Assembly: GCA_023419605.1 (NCBI GenBank)
Contig: JAEZXR010000119.1
Span: forward strand, 149,087-213,086
Direction: 5' to 3'
DNA from: Bacillota bacterium
Lineage (GTDB): Bacteria > Bacillota > Clostridia > Acetivibrionales > JAEZXR01
Length of the DNA: 64,000 bases
Shown here piece by piece: positions 1 through 8,355 of the stretch. Made by a program: the position numbers and the translations under genes. The notes beneath the pieces are model-generated. The model was not told the DNA's origin. It ran no database searches and worked only from the letters and a program-made list of their open reading frames with translations. Numbering within the stretch: the first letter of the stretch is position 1; every line of letters starts with the position of its first letter.

Positions 1-690
1 GATATGACGGTTACGGAGTACCTGGATTTCGCCAGTGATTTAAAGCTGCTGGACCCTAAGAAAAAGAAAAGCCAGATGGCCGATATAATGGAGCTTGTCA
101 AACTGACCCATGTGAAGGACAGGCTGGTTAAAAACCTTTCCAAGGGTTATAAACAGAGGGTTGGATTGGCGCAGGCACTGGTGGGGAGTCCGGATGTTCT
201 GATTCTTGACGAGCCGACGGTTGGTCTTGACCCAAAACAGATTATTGAAATAAGAAATCTTATAAAGGCTCTTGGAAAAGAGCACACCATCATACTCAGT
301 TCCCATATCTTGCCGGAAGTAAGTGCCGTATGTGAGCGTGTGGTTATCATCAATAAAGGACAAATTGCGGCTGTCGATACGCCGGAGAATCTCTCAAAAG
401 GATTCGGCGCAGCTACGAAGTTCACTGTAAGAGTAGCAGGACCCAAGGGTTCCGTGCACAATGTGTTAAAAGATATTTACGGTATCAAATATGTGGAAGC
501 CAATTCCCAGAGAGAGGAAGGCACTACCGACTTTATCATTGAAACAATGAAGGAAGTGGATGTAAGAAAGCCCATGTTCTTTGAGTTGGCAAAGCACGGA
601 TATCCGATACTTGAATTGAAATCCCTTGATTTGTCCCTGGAGGATATCTTCCTTCAGATTACTACCGAAGAAAAGGGGGTTACTGCGTAA
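1..690 (+). CDS. ABC transporter ATP-binding protein, 5'-truncated by the window edge
   Basis: This is the C-terminal part of an ABC ATPase that powers export by the membrane proteins encoded next. The reading frame is open from base 1, and the P-loop (Walker A) must lie upstream of the window. Visible are the signature motif LSKGYKQR, Walker B with its catalytic glutamate (VLILDEPT), the D-loop GLDP and the switch histidine in SSHIL. After about residue 135 comes the accessory C-terminal domain typical of GldA/CcmA-like ATPases. The stop overlaps the start of the permease by one base (TAATG), which implies translational coupling. The following ABC-2 permease, GldG-like and DUF4340 genes point to a gliding-type ABC system. 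The exported substrate is unknown. Confidence 0.93.
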   Translation, partial: DMTVTEYLDFASDLKLLDPKKKKSQMADIMELVKLTHVKDRLVKNLSKGYKQRVGLAQALVGSPDVLILDEPTVGLDPKQIIEIRNLIKALGKEHTIILSSHILPEVSAVCERVVIINKGQIAAVDTPENLSKGFGAATKFTVRVAGPKGSVHNVLKDIYGIKYVEANSQREEGTTDFIIETMKEVDVRKPMFFELAKHGYPILELKSLDLSLEDIFLQITTEEKGVTA

Positions 691-1397
691 TGTTTGCCAT
701 ATTTAAAAGAGAGTTGAAATCATACTTTTATTCACCCATTGCCTATGCATTGATTGGTTTATTTATACTGCTTTCATCCGTTTTCTTCCTGTTGATCAAC
801 TTGAGCCAGCAGTATGCGGATTTCACTGGAAATCTTTCTACCATGGGATTCCTTTTGCTGTTCATTGTTCCCATTCTCACCATGAAAATCCTGGCGGAGG
901 ATAGAAAGAACGGTACTGAGGTTCTGCTTGTGACTTCACCGGCCAGCATCGCAAACATTGTTGTAGGCAAGTTCCTTGCGACCTTCAGTGTTTTTATGGT
1001 AATGACAGGTATTACCTTTATATATCCCATTTTGTTGGCAATTTACGGAAAGCCGCCTTTTGCTCAGCTGGTAGGTGCTTATATAGGATTTATTCTCCTT
1101 GGCGCTGCCTTTATCTCTGTGGGTGTGTTTGCATCTGCATTGACGGAGAACCAGGTAGTTGCGGCAATCATCGCTTTTGTAAGCCTTATTATCATGTGGC
1201 TGATGGACAGTATCGCAAGCTATGTGGGTGGAATACCTGCAAAAGTATTAAGCTGGCTCTCACTGCTTTCAAGATACAATGACTTTACCGCCGGTATTTT
1301 GAATCTTAGTCCGATTATATACTACCTTAGCTTTACTGCGGTATTTATATTCCTTACCATACAGGTAATAGAAAGAAGACGATGGAGTCAGGGGTGA
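690..1397 (+). CDS. ABC-2 type permease, GldF-like
   Basis: This 235-residue integral membrane protein has about six hydrophobic segments (near residues 15-38, 55-75, 98-120, 130-155, 160-185 and 205-228) and the ABC-2 permease layout. An acidic-basic stretch, LAEDRKNGTEVLL, follows the second segment as in this family. It should form the channel partner of the upstream ATPase. The ATG shares its A with the stop of the ATPase gene. The next gene starts 3 bases after this stop, so the set is one operon. The gliding-motility-like name reflects gene order and family only. Clostridia with such clusters do not necessarily glide. Confidence 0.88.
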   Translation: MFAIFKRELKSYFYSPIAYALIGLFILLSSVFFLLINLSQQYADFTGNLSTMGFLLLFIVPILTMKILAEDRKNGTEVLLVTSPASIANIVVGKFLATFSVFMVMTGITFIYPILLAIYGKPPFAQLVGAYIGFILLGAAFISVGVFASALTENQVVAAIIAFVSLIIMWLMDSIASYVGGIPAKVLSWLSLLSRYNDFTAGILNLSPIIYYLSFTAVFIFLTIQVIERRRWSQG

Positions 1398-1400
1398 TAA

Positions 1401-2897
1401 ATGATGGAAAAGAAAAAAAGTTCATTTGATTTTAATAAGCTGGTAAGCAGCAGAAGCCTGAAATACGGCTCAAACTCTTTCATTCTTATCGTGGCTGTAA
1501 TTGCCATCGCCGTAATTGTGAACATGTTGTTCAGCCCTGCTGTACTGCAGAAGGTCATTGGCAGAGAGGCCATCAAGTTCGACTTGACGCCGAACAAACT
1601 CTTTTCTCTTGATGAAAAGTCAGTGGAAATATTAAATGGGTTGCAGAAGGAAGTTAAGGTATATGCACTCTATGATGATGCCAGGGCCAAGGATGATTCA
1701 CGATTGAATGAAGTAAATGAAATCCTGAAGCAATATACCAAATATCCGAAAATAAAGTTGGAATATGTGGATACGGATAAGAATCCTACTTTTATCAAAA
1801 GCATTGATCCGGATGGATTGAAAAATATCAGCAAGAATGATGTCGTATTCGTGGTGGACAAAAAGGTGAAGAATGTTTCAAGTTCCGACTTCTTTTCTAC
1901 CGAGTTCGACCAGCAGACATTCCAGCAGTATGTAACAGGTTCTGCTGCGGAGCAGAATTTTACCGGCGCCATTAAGTATGTGACGGCAGATAAAACACCG
2001 ACTGTATACTTCCTGGAAGGCCATGACGAAAAGAGAGTGGACAGCGACTATAGAAATGTAGCTGAATACCTTCAAAGAAACAATTATGAAGTGAAGACTC
2101 TGAATCTGGCTACTGCGGCAAAAGTGCCGGAGGATGCAGAAATACTGGTTGTTACTGCACCTAAGAAGGACTTGACAACCTCTGAAAAGGATAAGCTGAA
2201 GGAGTTCTTCAAAAATGGGGGTAAAGGCCTGTTCGCCTTTGATCCCTTGGATAATGACCCAAAACTCACGCAGTTTGAAGATGTCTTGAGCGCTTTCAAT
2301 GTTTCCTTAAATTACGACAAGGTAAAGGAAAATGACGACACTCGTTTCATCAAAAACAGACCTAACGATATATTCCCTGAAGTGGTGGACAATTCCATTA
2401 ATGCACCGATTAATCCAAAAAGCCTGAATGTGTTCATGCCGAAGACTAGAAGTATCAACCTGCTGAAAAATGACAAGGAATACATCACAGTGACTTCATT
2501 GATGAAAACCAGCAGCAAGGCGGTAGGTGAAGTACTGGACCCTACAAAGGGCAAGAATATACAGGGACCTCTGGATCTGGCTGTCGCTGTTGAAAACAAG
2601 GGTGGAGCCAAGGTTTCCAAGATTGTTGTTATGGGTAATGCTTCCTTTATGACGGATACAGCCATTCAGCAGTATGAGCAGTATGCAGTATCCGGCCTGT
2701 ATTTCTTCCTGAACTCCTTGAACTGGATGCAGGATCAGAAGCAGGATACCATCGTAGGGCCTAAGACTTATAACAAACCTATGCTTCAAATGTCTGCCTT
2801 GACTGCAAATGTACTGGCCTTGGTTGCTGTAATCGTTCTGCCTCTGATCATACTCGGATTTGGTATCTTTGTATGGATGAGGAGGAGACATCTATGA
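1401..2897 (+). CDS. GldG-like ABC transporter auxiliary protein
   Basis: This 498-residue membrane-anchored protein has an N-terminal transmembrane helix (about residues 25-47), a large extracytoplasmic domain and a C-terminal transmembrane helix (about residues 468-493) followed by the basic tail RRRHL. This is the architecture of the ABC_transp_aux/GldG family, in which the central domain resembles an IFT52/GldG-type sugar- or peptide-binding fold. Motifs seen include FDLTPNKLFSLDEKS after the first helix and VYFLEGHDEKR, both common in the family. It lies between the permease and the DUF4340 gene, and the stop overlaps the next start (ATGA). It probably assists the exporter at the outer face of the membrane. 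Its exact role is unknown. Confidence 0.85.
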   Translation: MMEKKKSSFDFNKLVSSRSLKYGSNSFILIVAVIAIAVIVNMLFSPAVLQKVIGREAIKFDLTPNKLFSLDEKSVEILNGLQKEVKVYALYDDARAKDDSRLNEVNEILKQYTKYPKIKLEYVDTDKNPTFIKSIDPDGLKNISKNDVVFVVDKKVKNVSSSDFFSTEFDQQTFQQYVTGSAAEQNFTGAIKYVTADKTPTVYFLEGHDEKRVDSDYRNVAEYLQRNNYEVKTLNLATAAKVPEDAEILVVTAPKKDLTTSEKDKLKEFFKNGGKGLFAFDPLDNDPKLTQFEDVLSAFNVSLNYDKVKENDDTRFIKNRPNDIFPEVVDNSINAPINPKSLNVFMPKTRSINLLKNDKEYITVTSLMKTSSKAVGEVLDPTKGKNIQGPLDLAVAVENKGGAKVSKIVVMGNASFMTDTAIQQYEQYAVSGLYFFLNSLNWMQDQKQDTIVGPKTYNKPMLQMSALTANVLALVAVIVLPLIILGFGIFVWMRRRHL

Positions 2898-4273
2898 GAT
2901 TATACAGAAACGCGATTATTCTGCTGGTGATTTTGGGACTCCTTGGCGGTGCCTATGTGTTTATCAGTAAGAAAAATCCAAAGGGTACCACCACGGAAGA
3001 CAATACACCGAAAGTAGAAAAAATCGTTGATATAGAAAAGGCGAAGATTTCGGAAGTTACCCTGGTGAACAAAGACGGAAAATTCGTATTTGCAAAAAAG
3101 GATGATGCGTGGACCCTTGCATCTCCACAGGATTTCAAAGCAGACAACAGCAAGATTGACAGCATTGTGTCAAACCTTGCCACTTTGGTTGCCGACAAGG
3201 TAGTGGATGAGAATGCTGCCAACCTGGACCAATATGGTTTCAGCAAGCCTATCCAGATCAGCATCAAATACGATGCCGGAACCAAGGAACTGGAAATGGG
3301 GGATCTGAACTCTACAAAGGATGCTTACTATATGAAGGAAAAGGGCAGCAGCAAGGTTTATACTGTGGGTAAATACACAGGAGATGCCATTGCTGTGGCA
3401 AAGAATGACTTGAGAGATAAGACCCTATATGAATTGAAGCCGGAAGAAACTTTGGGACTTTCTATGTCGAAGGCGGGAAATCTGGTATTTACAGCGCAAA
3501 AAGGGGAAGACAGCCAATGGTTGTTGAAAGCACCCATTGAAGGAAATGCGGATGTATCTAAGATCGGTCCGATTTTGGATGCGCTGTCAAAGACAACCTC
3601 TTATGTGAACTTCGTGGAGGAAAAGCCTGCAGATCTTGATAAATATGGCCTCAAAAATCCAGCTTATTCCCTTGAGTTCGAAACGTACAAAGGCAAAACA
3701 AAGCTCCTTTTAGGGAATGAGAAGGAAAAGGGTACGGAAAGATATGCAAAGCTGGCAGATAAGGATGAAGTTTTCACCATTGACGATTCATCCTTGAACT
3801 TCCTTGACAAGCCGCTGAAAGAGATCATTGAGGTATTTGCCTATATCACAAACATCCAGGATGTTTCCAAGATTGAGGTCACTTTGGATGGCAAAACCAC
3901 GGTCTCCGATGTGGCAACAAATCCGGACAACAAGGATGAAGATAAGTTCAAAGTTGACGGTAAAGATGCTAACATGAAGGATGAAAAGGATAATTCCATC
4001 TTCAAGAAGTATTACCAGGCTTTAATCGGAGTGACTATGGATGAAATTGATGCAACCGGTAAACCTTCGGCTAAGGCAGATATTACCTTCACATATTATT
4101 TGAAGAAAGCACCGGGCACTATGAAGGTAGAATTCATACCGAAGGATGAAAACTACTACTATGTAGTAAAGAACGGTAAGTATGCAAATATCCTGGTAGC
4201 CAAGAAAAAGTTTGATGAGCCTGAAGGCGTAAGAGACATGACTAAGAAGATTCTGGAGGCCATCAATAAATAA
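2894..4273 (+). CDS. DUF4340 domain membrane-anchored protein
   Basis: This 459-residue protein has a single N-terminal transmembrane helix (about residues 6-24) and a long lysine-rich extracytoplasmic region. That region holds repeated DUF4340-type segments, each built around a DKYGL or DQYGF motif (near residues 112 and 253) followed by a beta-strand giving LLLGNE or LEMGDL. I chose ATG 2894, not the in-frame ATG at 2873, because AGGAGG at 2880-2885 is correctly spaced from it and the start overlaps the upstream stop as ATGA. It is the last gene of the gliding-type ABC operon and is followed by a strong terminator. The biochemical function of the family is not known to me. Confidence 0.85.
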   Translation: MRLYRNAIILLVILGLLGGAYVFISKKNPKGTTTEDNTPKVEKIVDIEKAKISEVTLVNKDGKFVFAKKDDAWTLASPQDFKADNSKIDSIVSNLATLVADKVVDENAANLDQYGFSKPIQISIKYDAGTKELEMGDLNSTKDAYYMKEKGSSKVYTVGKYTGDAIAVAKNDLRDKTLYELKPEETLGLSMSKAGNLVFTAQKGEDSQWLLKAPIEGNADVSKIGPILDALSKTTSYVNFVEEKPADLDKYGLKNPAYSLEFETYKGKTKLLLGNEKEKGTERYAKLADKDEVFTIDDSSLNFLDKPLKEIIEVFAYITNIQDVSKIEVTLDGKTTVSDVATNPDNKDEDKFKVDGKDANMKDEKDNSIFKKYYQALIGVTMDEIDATGKPSAKADITFTYYLKKAPGTMKVEFIPKDENYYYVVKNGKYANILVAKKKFDEPEGVRDMTKKILEAINK

Positions 4274-4287
4274 GGTAAAATAGAAGC

Positions 4288-4320
4288 GCGGACAGTTCAA
4301 AAACTGTCCGCTTTATTTTT
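4288..4320 (+). terminator. Intrinsic terminator of the ABC/DUF4340 operon
   Basis: A perfect 10-bp GC-rich stem (4288-4297 with 4302-4311) with loop CAAA is followed by TTTATTTTT. It lies 14 bases after the DUF4340 stop. Confidence 0.93.
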
Positions 4321-4347
4321 GTGGTAATGCAGCTGTTCCTCGTCCCC

Positions 4348-4435
4348 GGTTCCCCTCCCCAGAAGATATTGAAGAAGGGGAACCGTGAAAAGTGCCCTTG
4401 AATTCCACTATTCCGATGGAATTCAAGGGCACTTT
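4348..4435. repeat. Two adjacent inverted repeats, one with a perfect 19-bp stem
   Basis: GGTTCCCC (4348-4355) pairs with GGGGAACC (4377-4384). Directly after it, 4389-4407 pairs perfectly with 4417-4435 over 19 bp around a 9-base loop. No T-run follows the second hairpin, so it is not a standard forward terminator. It sits between the terminator of one operon and the start of the ykvI-like gene, so it could be a cis-regulatory hairpin or a small repeat element. Confidence 0.8.
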
Positions 4436-4489
4436 GTCTCATAGAATTATAGTAGTCTATAAAATGAACCAGAGAAGGAGTTGCTTTAT

Positions 4490-5569
4490 TTGAAAGGGGA
4501 ATGGGGGAACATCATCAAGGTGGCCTGTATCTATATGGCTACCATTATTGGCGCTGGATTTGCCTCAGGGCAGGAGATTGTAAAATTTTTCTTAACATAT
4601 TATACCGGCGGATTCTACGGGATTTTGCTGGCAGGCGGCCTTTTTTCCATTATCGGGTATATTGTGCTTGACAAGGTCTATCGGGAACGAATCCGAAATT
4701 ACGATGAACTGGTATTTCCCATGGTGGGCTGGGTCCTGGGATGGGTTATGGAGATTGCTGTAACCTTGTTTATGCTGTGCCTCTTCTGTGTTATGATTGC
4801 CGGAATGGGGAATGTAGTTTCCAGCCAATTGAATTTACCGCTTAACCGCGCAATTGTTGGAGTTTCCATTGTATGCATGATTGTAATGCTGACCGATGTA
4901 AAAGGGATCGTAACCATAAGCACCTTTATCACCCCCGTTCTGATTGTCGGAATTGTGGCGACGGGGCTTTATGTGATTATATTCAAGGATACTTCGGTAT
5001 TCAACGTTACTAACTTTATTCCCAGTTTGACAAAAAACTGGGTCTTTTCTGCCCTGACCTACGTTAGTTATAATAGCATCATGTCCATGGTGGTAATGAG
5101 CAGTTTGCTGCCCTATTTAAAGAGCCGGAAAGTGGGAATTGTGGGAGGGATTGCAGGGGGGATGATGCTTTGTGTCATTGCACTTCTTATTAACACAGCT
5201 TTGTTCCTGTTTTATCCCGAGGTGCTCACAAGAGAATTGCCCATGCTGGATATTGTATCGAAGTACAGCATAACACTGACTCGCATTTATACGCTGGTAC
5301 TGTGCCTGGCAATGTTTGTCTCCGCTATAACCTCCGGCTTTTATTTTATCGAAAGGGTCAGCAGTAAAACGAAGTTGAACATCCGCATACTTACTGTCAT
5401 TCTTTGCGCGCTGGTGGTGCCGCTGGCCGGTTTCGGATTCTCCAATATCATTTCCACTGTTTACCCGATATTCGGTTATATTGGCATGTTCATGGTTTTT
5501 GCCGTTGTTTTATACGGTATCCGCCTGCGGCCTATGGGTAAATATTTACGGATCAAAGGCAGGGGGTAG
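4490..5569 (+). CDS. YkvI-like polytopic membrane carrier
   Basis: This 359-residue membrane protein has about ten hydrophobic helices. It opens with TIIGAGFASGQEIVKFF, a motif characteristic of the YkvI family (COG3949), which is related to the amino acid-polyamine-cation and sodium-solute transporter fold. The transported compound is unknown. I place the start at TTG 4490 because AAGGAG at 4475-4480 is 9 bases upstream. The TTG at 4481 touches the Shine-Dalgarno sequence and is unlikely to be used. The gene looks monocistronic, with about 100 bases to the next gene. Confidence 0.82.
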   Translation: MKGEWGNIIKVACIYMATIIGAGFASGQEIVKFFLTYYTGGFYGILLAGGLFSIIGYIVLDKVYRERIRNYDELVFPMVGWVLGWVMEIAVTLFMLCLFCVMIAGMGNVVSSQLNLPLNRAIVGVSIVCMIVMLTDVKGIVTISTFITPVLIVGIVATGLYVIIFKDTSVFNVTNFIPSLTKNWVFSALTYVSYNSIMSMVVMSSLLPYLKSRKVGIVGGIAGGMMLCVIALLINTALFLFYPEVLTRELPMLDIVSKYSITLTRIYTLVLCLAMFVSAITSGFYFIERVSSKTKLNIRILTVILCALVVPLAGFGFSNIISTVYPIFGYIGMFMVFAVVLYGIRLRPMGKYLRIKGRG

Positions 5570-5670
5570 GTTATATGTATAAAAGTATAAATTGTTTGTG
5601 TCCAGTCTGTGATTTTATGGTAAAATAGATGTAAAGCTTTTAACAAAAGATAAAGTGAGGCGGTGAGGTA

Positions 5671-6873
5671 GTGAATCTACCTGAAGATAAAAAGAATAGC
5701 AAGCTGGGGAGCAGGATTGCCAGTGCCCTGTCCTTTATTATGCTTGTTGTCATTATGGTCCTGATTTCCTATCTGGTATATCTGAAAAGCAACAACGTCG
5801 ATCTTCAGACCATTAAAGTAGGGGAAATATTCAAGGGAAATCTTTTGATGAAGAGCCCTGATGCGGATGGCGGGGGAAATTCCAAAATAGAATACAATGC
5901 GAAGGATAGCTCCTTTTTCAGTACCTATAAAGGATACATTGTCAAATGCACCAATGATAGTATTAAATTCCTTGATAAGACTGGGGAAGAGGTATGGGAG
6001 AAGACTCTTTCCATCAGTAATCCCGTTATAAAAACCAATGGACCGGATCTTTTAATTGCGGATTCCGGAGGAAAAAACCTGTACCTGATTCGGGATAAGG
6101 AAATCAAATGGACCTATAAGCTGGATAACAATATCATAAATGCGGAGATTAGTTCCGGTGGATATGTTACCGTTGTACATGAAGTGAAGGGATACAAAGG
6201 AGCTGTAACTGTTTTTAATCTCCAGGGAGGCCCGTTTTTTACCCGCAATATAGCAGAGGGGTTTGTTATTACGGCTAAAGTATCGCCCAAGGCGAAACAG
6301 GTGCTGATTAATACGATGGATATCGGAGGAATAAAGGCCAATGCCAGCATCGAACTTACGGACATGCTGGGGAATCCTTTGGGAAGCAAAATACAGATAG
6401 AAGATACACTCTTTCCTGCTGTCTGGTATCTGGAAAATGAGACCATCATAGGCGTCGGAGAATCAAAGGTGCTATGCTGGAATAAGGATGGAAAGACCAA
6501 GTGGGAAGCTCCCTTTGAAGGCCAGGAAATCACAAGCTCGACCCTTCTGGATGGGAAAAGCACTGTAATTGCACTGGGGGGAGAAAGTAAAAACAGCATT
6601 CTTTCGGGCAGTACCTCCAAAATATTAACCATAAGCGCGGAAGGGAAGCAAAGTGAAATCTACACCATTTCGGACTCCGTTAAAAACCTGGCTTCCAAGG
6701 ATGACGTAATAGCGGTAAATACGGGCGGAGAGGTTCACTTTATAGGTGCTAAAGGCAAGCTGCTGTACAAATATTCTACAAAGACCGATGTCACGGAAGT
6801 AAAATTTTTTAGTAAGGATGAAGCGGCTGTAATTACAAAAAACAGCGTTGAATTCATAGAGATTAAAAATTAA
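5671..6873 (+). CDS. Membrane-anchored beta-propeller protein (DUF5711-like)
   Basis: This 400-residue protein has a short lysine-rich cytoplasmic N-terminus, one transmembrane helix (about residues 20-42) and an extracytoplasmic domain built of repeated beta-strand blades. Each blade has a W or F near motifs such as GEEVWEKTL, EIKWTYKL and GKTKWEAPF. Such blades are typical of PQQ/WD40-like propellers, and the length and layout match the DUF5711 family of Clostridia. The start is GTG at 5671 with GAGGCGGTGAGG upstream. The cvpA-like gene begins 12 bases after this stop, so the two are co-transcribed. A cell-envelope role is inferred, but no ligand can be predicted. Confidence 0.75.
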   Translation: MNLPEDKKNSKLGSRIASALSFIMLVVIMVLISYLVYLKSNNVDLQTIKVGEIFKGNLLMKSPDADGGGNSKIEYNAKDSSFFSTYKGYIVKCTNDSIKFLDKTGEEVWEKTLSISNPVIKTNGPDLLIADSGGKNLYLIRDKEIKWTYKLDNNIINAEISSGGYVTVVHEVKGYKGAVTVFNLQGGPFFTRNIAEGFVITAKVSPKAKQVLINTMDIGGIKANASIELTDMLGNPLGSKIQIEDTLFPAVWYLENETIIGVGESKVLCWNKDGKTKWEAPFEGQEITSSTLLDGKSTVIALGGESKNSILSGSTSKILTISAEGKQSEIYTISDSVKNLASKDDVIAVNTGGEVHFIGAKGKLLYKYSTKTDVTEVKFFSKDEAAVITKNSVEFIEIKN

Positions 6874-6885
6874 GGAGGTCAAAAC

Positions 6886-7584
6886 ATGAATTGGACAGAC
6901 TTGCTGGTGATTGCTCTCATCGGTGGTTTTGGATTTTTTGGACTCAGAAACGGGTTTATATACTCCATGTTCCGGCTGCTATCGTTTTTTGTATCTGCGG
7001 TTTTAGCAGTCAAATTCTATCCACTGGTTTCCAAGATCCTGATGAAAACGGCAATCTACGCCAACATTAAGAACTCAATTCTTAAAAATCTGATGCTGCA
7101 GCAGCAGGCACAGGCTCCAAAGATGGACAGCCAGGCAAAGCAGGCCGCAGCGGACGCCATTATCGGCAATTTGAAGCTTCCGGGTTTTTTGAAGGAAACC
7201 CTCGTCAACCACATGCCCAATCCATCTAAGTTGATCGATCTCAGCCAGATCATGGATAACATCAGTGGAGAATTGGCCAAGATGGTCATCGATATCATTG
7301 CTTTGATTGTTTTGTACATACTAATACGGATTGGCCTTGTTTTCCTGCGCTTTATATTGCAGGGACTGGCGAAGCTGCCTGTGTTCAAGCAGCTGGATAA
7401 GATCGGAGGGTTTTCCTTTGGCGCGGTGGAAGGATTGCTGACCATCTATATTGTTTTTGCATTTGTGATGTTATTCAGTGCGTCCCCCACGTTTAAAGGC
7501 ATGTATGAGGCCATCGACAGTTCCCTCCTGGCGAAATTTTTCTACCAGAACAATTTTATCGTAAACTGGATGTTCCCTAAGTAA
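6886..7584 (+). CDS. CvpA family membrane protein
   Basis: This 232-residue protein opens with NWTDLLVIALIGGFGFFGLR, the CvpA-type first helix with its invariant D and the G-rich second turn. It has about four transmembrane helices (near residues 5-22, 30-48, 135-160 and 180-205). A soluble loop rich in Q, A and K separates helices 2 and 3. CvpA proteins are linked to colicin V production in E. coli and to envelope homeostasis elsewhere. The function in Clostridia is not established. AAGGAGG lies 6-7 bases before ATG 6886. The gene is downstream of the beta-propeller gene in one unit. Confidence 0.85.
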   Translation: MNWTDLLVIALIGGFGFFGLRNGFIYSMFRLLSFFVSAVLAVKFYPLVSKILMKTAIYANIKNSILKNLMLQQQAQAPKMDSQAKQAAADAIIGNLKLPGFLKETLVNHMPNPSKLIDLSQIMDNISGELAKMVIDIIALIVLYILIRIGLVFLRFILQGLAKLPVFKQLDKIGGFSFGAVEGLLTIYIVFAFVMLFSASPTFKGMYEAIDSSLLAKFFYQNNFIVNWMFPK

Positions 7585-7668
7585 AGGGATTCTATAGATA
7601 GTAAGGTTTATAACTGGAAATCTATCACTAAAAACCTTACAAAATTTATTATACGAGGAGGAATCCAT

Positions 7669-7956
7669 ATGATTACACATATTGTATTTTTTAAATTAAA
7701 AGACAGAAGCAAAGAAAGTGTTGAGAAAGCACGGGATGTGCTTATGAGCATGCAGGGAAAAATTGATTTGCTGCGTCATCTGGAAGTGGGTGTGGATATA
7801 CTGCATTCCGAAAGGTCCTATGATATTGCACTGGTTACGAAATTTGACTCCATGGAGGATCTGAATGCATACCAGGTTCACCCGCTTCATGTTGAGGTGT
7901 CAAAATACCTGGGGACTGTGAGAGAGTCTGTGGTAGCTGTAGACTATGAATCTTAG
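7669..7956 (+). CDS. Dabb family (stress-responsive alpha/beta barrel) protein
   Basis: This 95-residue protein starts ITHIVFFKLKD, contains LEVGVDI in the middle and ends with an Y-x-V-HP-H motif (AYQVHPLHVEV). All are hallmarks of the Dabb (dimeric alpha-beta barrel) domain. Members form homodimers with a ferredoxin-like fold. Some are enzymes or stress proteins, but most bacterial stand-alone copies have no assigned reaction. GAGGAGG precedes ATG 7669. An inverted repeat, GTAAGGTTT (7601-7609) with AAACCTTAC (7632-7640), lies in the short gap after cvpA, so this gene may be expressed separately. Confidence 0.88.
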   Translation: MITHIVFFKLKDRSKESVEKARDVLMSMQGKIDLLRHLEVGVDILHSERSYDIALVTKFDSMEDLNAYQVHPLHVEVSKYLGTVRESVVAVDYES

Positions 7957-8355
7957 GATTAGGGCAAGAGTAGCTTCCACTTTTCCTATGGGGAGCATAT
8001 AATTTTTGGCTGTATCACAACATGAATGGAATTGCTCATAAAGGGGTAAGTATTTTCATGAATTGTGCTTTTTCCTTAGAACTATGGACTTTAAATTTAA
8101 AATAGTAGTAAAATAGAAATAAATCAAATAGCCGGGATATCTCCCGGCTATTGCTTTAGGACTTGTAAAATAAGAATCGGTCTATAATTTTGTTTCACTC
8201 TTCTCGGACGACGGACTTTATATATTACTTTCGATGCAGCATAAATTCCTATAAAGTTTAGCGGCTAGGATGCTGGGGCGGGCTCGCAGAAAAGACCGGG
8301 TCATTATTTTACGGAGCCTTAAGTGCGGAACAGATACGGAAAGTGAGGCTACAAT
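7957..8355. other. 399-base gap: terminator hairpin and ilvD leader
   Basis: No convincing gene lies here. The first half contains the hairpin described at 8127-8152. The second half is the untranslated region before ilvD and can fold: CAGCAT (8237-8242) pairs with ATGCTG (8270-8275), CCTA (8248-8251) with TAGG (8266-8269), and GGCTC (8281-8285) with GAGCC (8314-8318). I looked for a T-box there, because branched-chain genes often carry one, and found no GGTGGNACCGCG motif. Confidence 0.6.
8127..8152. terminator. Hairpin, probable terminator after the Dabb gene
   Basis: A perfect 11-bp stem (8127-8137 with 8142-8152) has loop TATC and core GCCGGGA/TCCCGGC. The downstream T-run is weak (GCTTTAGG), so termination is likely but not certain. 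Confidence 0.6.

Noticed and set aside
5592..5626. Promoter before the beta-propeller gene
   Set aside because: TAAAAT at 5621 is good, but candidate -35 boxes give spacers of 19 or 23 bases. Not listed as a feature.
7957..8355. A T-box in front of ilvD
   Set aside because: The conserved GGTGGNACCGCG motif is absent. The folding seen is modest.
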